This document shows positions 59,459-64,000 of a stretch of DNA of 64,000 nucleotides, piece by piece. Source of the stretch: Candidatus Microbacterium phytovorans (GTDB lineage: Bacteria > Actinomycetota > Actinomycetes > Actinomycetales > Microbacteriaceae); the NCBI GenBank assembly GCA_029202445.1, contig CP119321.1, positions 248,001-312,000 of the forward strand. The letters run 5' to 3'. Every line of letters begins with the position of its first letter. Positions within the stretch are counted from its first letter, which is position 1. A program made the translations under genes and the position numbers. Under the pieces are notes generated by a model. It was not told the origin of the DNA and did no database searches. It saw only the letters and a program-made list of their open reading frames with translations.

Positions 59459-59795
59459 GGCGCCAGGGTAGAACCTGTTTTAAGATCCATCCAGGGATTT
59501 TCCGGCGATGCAGCTACCTGTCTGTGAGTGGTTCTAAGTGGTGTCGGTCACACTGGGTGCCCGCGTGCATTGTGAGCTGACCACTCCGCCTATTAGCGTT
59601 GTAGGCACTTCCGTCGAGTTTGGCGTCGAGACATAGTTTGGGGCCAGGTCCGCGATGTGGCGCGAATTGGCCTGGAGTGCTCCAGGTCACCTTGGTGACG
59701 TGCGCCCGTGGCGTGTCCGGCTGGGCAGATAGAGTCGGTGCTGTGCGGGCCACAGCGGATCCGCCGTAGAACGAAGGTCTTTCCGGGGATCACAG
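59459..59795 (+). promoter_or_regulatory. 337-nt regulatory region of the restriction-modification-like operon
   Basis: Contains two adjoining dyads: CCTGGAG-TG-CTCCAGG (59671-59686) and GTCACC-TT-GGTGAC (59686-59699). TAGAGT (59730-59735) is the best -10, about 30 nt downstream of the dyads, and GGGGATC precedes the ATG at 59796. Dyads here fit an operator for a controller protein or for self-repression by the methyltransferase. No gene otherwise. Confidence 0.55.
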
Positions 59796-60455
59796 ATGGC
59801 GACACTTGGGGCGAGGCGCATGGGCGCCAATTCTGACGATCAGCTGGTCAGGTCGCGTCAGCGCGTGGCCGACCACGGGGAGGTCTTCACTCCCCGCTGG
59901 CTTGTCGAAGACATGCTTAACTTGGTCCGGTCCGAGACTGAACGCATCGATTCTCGGTTCCTCGAACCCGCCTGCGGATCAGGCAATTTCCTCGTGCCGA
60001 TCCTGGAGCGCAAGCTCGCCGCAGTGCAGGCGCGCCACGGGCGTAGCGACTTCGAGAAGCGCCACTACGCGCTCTTCGCGCTCATGTGCGTCTATGGCAT
60101 CGAGCTGCTGCCCGACAACGCCGCCGAGTGCCGCGAGCACCTCACAGCTACCTTCACCCGGTTCCTTGGACCGGGAGCGGGAGGCGAGTGGAAGCGCGCG
60201 GCGACGGCCGTGACCGCCATGAACATTGTGCAGGGCGACGCCCTGAAGATGACGGAGGCCTCGGGCGAGGCCATCACATTCCCAGAGTGGGGCTACCTCG
60301 GTCGCGGCAAGTACCAGCGGCGCGACTTCCGGTTCGACGACCTGACCCAGCGCGCCGGGGCCTCGGTGGGTCTGTTCGAGGCGTTCGAAGAGCACGAGAT
60401 CTTCACCCCGGTGCGCACGTATCCCGCCATGACCGTGCAGGAGATTGCGGCATGA
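59796..60455 (+). CDS. Adenine methyltransferase-family protein with SAM motif but no NPPY
   Basis: 219 residues. Motif X region HGEVFTPRWLVEDML (28-42) and a perfect motif I EPACGSGNFL (57-66) identify a gamma-type N6-adenine methyltransferase. The acidic motif GIELLPDN and GDALKM follow. The protein ends before any NPPY/F motif IV, so it should bind SAM but cannot alone present the catalytic loop. An in-frame ATG at 59820 is an alternative start. Overlaps the next gene by 4 nt. Presumably one half of a two-part modification enzyme. Confidence 0.85.
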   Translation: MATLGARRMGANSDDQLVRSRQRVADHGEVFTPRWLVEDMLNLVRSETERIDSRFLEPACGSGNFLVPILERKLAAVQARHGRSDFEKRHYALFALMCVYGIELLPDNAAECREHLTATFTRFLGPGAGGEWKRAATAVTAMNIVQGDALKMTEASGEAITFPEWGYLGRGKYQRRDFRFDDLTQRAGASVGLFEAFEEHEIFTPVRTYPAMTVQEIAA

Positions 60456-62059
60456 GCGCGCCGGTCATCGACGGTAAGGCGTCGTTTGCCCTTCGCGGTC
60501 ACAACCCCGATGTGCTCACGTGCATCGCGAACCTCTCGAACGACGAGGTGTTCACTCCGCCCGAGCTCGCGAACCAGATGCTGGACACGCTCGAGGTCGC
60601 GTGGGCTGAGGCGAACCGCGGCGCCTCGATCTGGTCCAACCCCACGGTCACGTTCCTCGACCCGTTCACGAAGTCGGGGGTCTTCCTGCGCGAGATCACC
60701 CGGCGGCTGACGGACGGGCTCGAGTCGCACATCCCCGATCTCGGCGAACGTGTTGATCACATCCTCACCAAGCAGGTCTACGGCATCGGGATCACGCAGC
60801 TGACCTCACTTCTTGCGCGCCGGAGCCTGTACTGCTCGAAGGATGCCACGGGCAAGCACTCCATCGCGACTTCCTTCGCCCGAGACTGGGGCAACGTCTG
60901 GTTCGAGCGCACCGAGCACACGTGGGCCGGGGACAAGTGCGCGTACTGCGGGGCGAGCAAGTCGGGCTACGAGCGCAGCGATGAGCTCGAGACGCACGCC
61001 TATGCGTTTATCCACACGACCGATATCAAGGCGCGACTCGCGCGCATGTTTGGAGCCGACGTGCAGTTCGACGTAATCATCGGCAATCCGCCGTACCAGC
61101 TCGATGATGGTGGGTTCGGCACGAGCGCTGCGCCGATCTATCAACTCTTCGTAGAGAAGGCACTCGCACTCGACCCCAGATTCGCAGTATTCATCACACC
61201 GTCACGCTGGTTCGCGGGTGGAAAGGGGCTCGACGCGTATCGCGGACGCATGCTCGGCGACCATCGGATGCGTCGCATCGTCGACTTCCCGAAGCTGTAC
61301 GACGGATTCCCCGGAGTGAAGATCCGCGGGGGCGTGTCGTACTTCCTGTGGGAGCGCGACTACGACGGCCCGTGCGACGTGCAGACCATGTGGGATGATG
61401 CACCGCTGGGCGATTCGGTGGCACGGTACCTCGACGCGTTCGACGTCCTGGTGCGTCGCAATGAGGCCGTGCCGATCCTCGAGAAGGTACGTGCCAGATC
61501 GGAGCCCACCCTCGACAAGCGCGTCTCGAGCCGAAAACCATTCGGGCTGGCGACGAACTTCAGGGGTGAATCCTCGGAACGTGGGATGACCCACCCTGTG
61601 AAGCTGTTCGCCAATCAGCGCATCGATTGGATCGAACGCGACGACCTTCCTGTCAACCGCGCCTGGGTCGACGAGTGGAAGGTCTTGATGACTCGCGTCC
61701 AGGGCACGAGTGCCGCGATCGAAACGAAGTTCTTGAGCAAACCGATCCTTGCCGGACCGGGAACGGCGTGCACCGAGACATACCTGGTGGCGGGTCGATT
61801 TTCGTCGGAGGCAGACGCGCAAGCGTATGCGCGCTATCTGGAGACCCGATTCGTTCGTTTCCTCGTCTCGTTGCGCAAGTCGACTCAGGATGCGGCGCGA
61901 GGCGTCTATGCCTTCGTTCCGGACGTCCCACTCGATCAGCTGTGGACCGATGCCACACTGTACGACCGCTACGGGCTCACCGACGACGAGATCGCGTTCA
62001 TCGAATCTCAGGTGGCGCCTTACGATGACATGCGCGTAGATCAGGAGACCGATGCCTAA
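60452..62059 (+). CDS. Eco57I-like methyltransferase with altered SAM motif
   Basis: 535 residues. Motif X NDEVFTPPELANQMLD (30-45); motif I is changed to LDPFTKSGVFL (69-79), lacking the usual G-x-G. A Cys pair, DKCAYC (161-166), with ETHAY and FIHT suggests a zinc site. Catalytic NPPY is at 212-215 (VIIGNPPYQL). The C-terminal 250 residues probably recognise DNA. Partners of this exact type, with KSG in motif I and the YCGAS zinc segment, occur widely beside GIY-YIG helicase proteins. Coupled on both sides (4-nt and 8-nt overlaps). Confidence 0.88.
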   Translation: MSAPVIDGKASFALRGHNPDVLTCIANLSNDEVFTPPELANQMLDTLEVAWAEANRGASIWSNPTVTFLDPFTKSGVFLREITRRLTDGLESHIPDLGERVDHILTKQVYGIGITQLTSLLARRSLYCSKDATGKHSIATSFARDWGNVWFERTEHTWAGDKCAYCGASKSGYERSDELETHAYAFIHTTDIKARLARMFGADVQFDVIIGNPPYQLDDGGFGTSAAPIYQLFVEKALALDPRFAVFITPSRWFAGGKGLDAYRGRMLGDHRMRRIVDFPKLYDGFPGVKIRGGVSYFLWERDYDGPCDVQTMWDDAPLGDSVARYLDAFDVLVRRNEAVPILEKVRARSEPTLDKRVSSRKPFGLATNFRGESSERGMTHPVKLFANQRIDWIERDDLPVNRAWVDEWKVLMTRVQGTSAAIETKFLSKPILAGPGTACTETYLVAGRFSSEADAQAYARYLETRFVRFLVSLRKSTQDAARGVYAFVPDVPLDQLWTDATLYDRYGLTDDEIAFIESQVAPYDDMRVDQETDA

Positions 62060-64000
62060 GCCCATCGAGGAGCTTCTTCCCGAGAAGCAGACGGCCCGCC
62101 TGCGCGTCTACGCGTATTCGATCGACGATCCCGCGCACGCGGGGCTCCTCAAGGTCGGGCAGACGACGCAAGACGTGAAGAAGCGCGTCGCGCAGCAGCT
62201 CAAGACCGCGGCGATCGAGAACTTCGAGATCGTGCTTGACGAACCCGCCGACCGGCCTGACGGCACGGTGTTCCGCGACTTCGATGTGCGCGAACGGCTG
62301 AAACAAAAGAAGTTCGCCAACCCGACGCTTGAGTGGATGCGCTGCTCGGTCGAAGACGTGCGTCTCGCGATTGCTGAGTTGCGGGCGAACAAGGCCTACG
62401 AGGGCACACCAACGCTCGACTTCCCGATGCGCGCCGAACAGCAGGCGGCGGTTGACAAGACGCACGACTATTACCAGTCGATCTGGTCTGAAGACGACGA
62501 TGGCGTCCCAGAGTTCCTGTGGAACGCGAAGATGCGCTTTGGCAAAACCTTCTCGACGTACCAGCTCGCGAAGAAGCTGGGCGCGAAGCGTGTACTCGTC
62601 GTTACATTCAAGCCTGCGGTCGAAGACGCGTGGGACACAGACCTCAGGACGCACGTTGACTTCGACGGGTGGCAATACCTGTCGCGCAAGACCGGCGGGG
62701 ATCCAACGTTCGTCTCTCCCGACCAGCCCCTTGTATTCTTCGGATCGTTCCAGGATCTCTTGGGCCGTGACGCCGCCGGCAACTTCAAGGCGAAGCACAG
62801 GTGGCTTACCGAGGTGATGTGGGATCTCGTTGTGTTCGACGAGTACCACTTCGGGGCCTGGCGAGACACGGCCAAAGAGCTGTTCGAGGGTGAAGACGAT
62901 GCCGTCCGCAAGAAGGAGCAGGCGCTCGAGTTCACTGCCGCCGAGGAGACTTTCGCAGAGGAGCTCGAGGAGCGGGGCAGCGACGAGGACGCGTTTGTGC
63001 CGATCAAGACTCGCGCCTACCTCTACCTCTCGGGAACCCCGTTCAAGGTTCTCAACGAAGGCCGGTTCATCGAAGAGCAGATCTTTAACTGGACGTACAC
63101 CGATGAGCAGCGCGCAAAGGCGGACTTCGCGGCACGGCATCCACTCGACCCCAACCCGTATGCCTCACTGCCCGAAATGCGCCTGCTCACTTATCAGATG
63201 CCCGACGAGATCATTGCGATCGCGAGTCAAGGCGAGTTTGACGAGTTCGATCTCAACGCGTTCTTCGAGGCGAAAGGAATCGGCAAGGACGCGGAGTTCG
63301 TCCACAAGGATGACGTGCAGAAGTGGTTAGACATCATCCGCGGTGCCTATCTGCCGACGCAGGTTGATGCGATGAAAGCCGGCACGCGGCCGCCGTTCCC
63401 GTACTCGGACTCGCGGCTGCTGCCCTACCTCCAGCACTCCCTGTGGATGCTGCCGCGCACCGCGTCGTGCGCGGCCATGACAAACCTGCTCGCCGAGCCG
63501 CAGAACGCGTTCTGGCATGACTATCGGGTCGTGAACGTGTCGGCTGCGGGTGTTGGGGTCGGACTTGATGCGCTACCGCCGGTCCGCGAGGCGATTGGTG
63601 GCGGACACGACACCAAAACGATCACCCTCACAGTCGGGAAGCTGACGACCGGTGTTACCGTGCCGCAGTGGTCGTCGATCCTCATGCTGCGCAACCTGCA
63701 GGCACCTGAGACGTACTTCCAGGCAGCGTTCCGCGTGCAGTCGCCGTGGACGATCCGCAACCCGAATGGCGACGATCCGAACGAAGAGGCGATCCTCAAG
63801 CCGGTTTGTTTCGTCTTCGACTTCGCGCCGACGCGGGCGCTGCGCCAGATCAGCGAGTACGGGCGCGGGCTGTCGCCAGAGAACCCAAATCCGGAACGTG
63901 CCGTCGAGGAGCTCGTATCGTTCCTGCCGGTGCTGGCCTACGACGGCTCGAACATGACGCAGGTCGATGCCGCCGGGATCCTCGACATCGCGATGTCGGG
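62052..64000 (+). CDS. GIY-YIG nuclease-SF2 helicase protein, restriction subunit (3' end outside window)
   Basis: 649 codons visible from ATG 62052, which overlaps the previous stop by 8 nt. Residues about 17-95 form a T5orf172-type GIY-YIG nuclease domain (RVYAYSIDDPAHAGLLKVGQTT and KKRVAQQL). The helicase core follows: motif I NAKMRFGKTF (158-167), motif II VVFDEYHFG (260-268), motif III YLSGTPF (325-331), and a late FQAAFRVQSPW that fits motif VI. It would cut unmodified DNA after ATP-driven translocation, guided by the methyltransferase proteins. The cluster may continue beyond the window. Confidence 0.88.
   Translation, partial: MPKPIEELLPEKQTARLRVYAYSIDDPAHAGLLKVGQTTQDVKKRVAQQLKTAAIENFEIVLDEPADRPDGTVFRDFDVRERLKQKKFANPTLEWMRCSVEDVRLAIAELRANKAYEGTPTLDFPMRAEQQAAVDKTHDYYQSIWSEDDDGVPEFLWNAKMRFGKTFSTYQLAKKLGAKRVLVVTFKPAVEDAWDTDLRTHVDFDGWQYLSRKTGGDPTFVSPDQPLVFFGSFQDLLGRDAAGNFKAKHRWLTEVMWDLVVFDEYHFGAWRDTAKELFEGEDDAVRKKEQALEFTAAEETFAEELEERGSDEDAFVPIKTRAYLYLSGTPFKVLNEGRFIEEQIFNWTYTDEQRAKADFAARHPLDPNPYASLPEMRLLTYQMPDEIIAIASQGEFDEFDLNAFFEAKGIGKDAEFVHKDDVQKWLDIIRGAYLPTQVDAMKAGTRPPFPYSDSRLLPYLQHSLWMLPRTASCAAMTNLLAEPQNAFWHDYRVVNVSAAGVGVGLDALPPVREAIGGGHDTKTITLTVGKLTTGVTVPQWSSILMLRNLQAPETYFQAAFRVQSPWTIRNPNGDDPNEEAILKPVCFVFDFAPTRALRQISEYGRGLSPENPNPERAVEELVSFLPVLAYDGSNMTQVDAAGILDIAMS

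Overview
The window is high-GC DNA read as a chromosome segment of an actinobacterium of the Microbacteriaceae, most likely Microbacterium or a close relative. This is an inference from gene content and style. The signs are a fused E1/acyltransferase 2-oxoglutarate dehydrogenase, a GuaB1-type enzyme, DUF3097, many GTG starts, a family of GGTCGTTGAGCGAGCG intergenic repeats, and -10 hexamers (TAnnnT) placed 6-7 nt before start codons.

Layout. (1) 1-2963, minus strand: a five-gene operon led by a WXG100-like protein and a membrane protein of type VII secretion-substrate architecture. (2) 3.1-43.1 kb: core backbone. It holds a lipid kinase, an APC permease, 2-oxoglutarate dehydrogenase, GuaB1, two CNNM/CorC transporters, an ene-reductase, NAD(P)HX dehydratase, a GT87-like membrane glycosyltransferase, metX and metY separated by an oppositely oriented alpha/alpha-toroid gene, uracil-DNA glycosylase, an M4 peptidase with its emfourin-type inhibitor next to a five-gene oligopeptide ABC importer, an iron-box-controlled SIP protein, arginase-like, PspA/TPM, DUF3097, trmB and a CPBP protein. 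It ends with a guanidine-III riboswitch in front of an SMR exporter. (3) 43.1-44.3 kb: a repeat-rich intergenic zone with eight copies of one repeat, a candidate small RNA with its own promoter and terminator, and two identical 85-nt copies of a long imperfect palindrome. (4) 44.3-52.0 kb: a J-domain protein, an APC permease, a MarR regulator and a 1338-residue secreted protein combining Ig-like repeats, beta-helix and cutinase. (5) 52.3-64.0 kb: an accessory island. It holds a Panacea (SocA-type) toxin-antitoxin pair, a run of small phage-like genes (several membrane-tethered beta-domain proteins, DUF4031, an excisionase-like HTH protein, tiny Cys-rich proteins), a broken MobF-like relaxase, and a restriction-modification-like operon of two adenine methyltransferase-family proteins plus a GIY-YIG/helicase protein that runs off the end. 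The island looks less GC-rich and has clearly fewer copies of the word GGATGCC/GGCATCC (hand count: 11 in bases 1-6000, 6 in the last 11.7 kb).

How the parts work together. Most backbone genes are housekeeping metabolism and transport in short overlapping operons with 4-nt ATGA/GTGA junctions. Control elements visible in the sequence are the guanidine riboswitch, a DtxR/IdeR-like box, a MarR operator candidate, several dyads and strong hairpin terminators between convergent genes. The island combines addiction (Panacea pair), mobility remnants (HTH, relaxase fragment) and DNA modification/cleavage, the usual content of an anti-phage island. No integrase, att site, tRNA or rRNA gene was found in the window.
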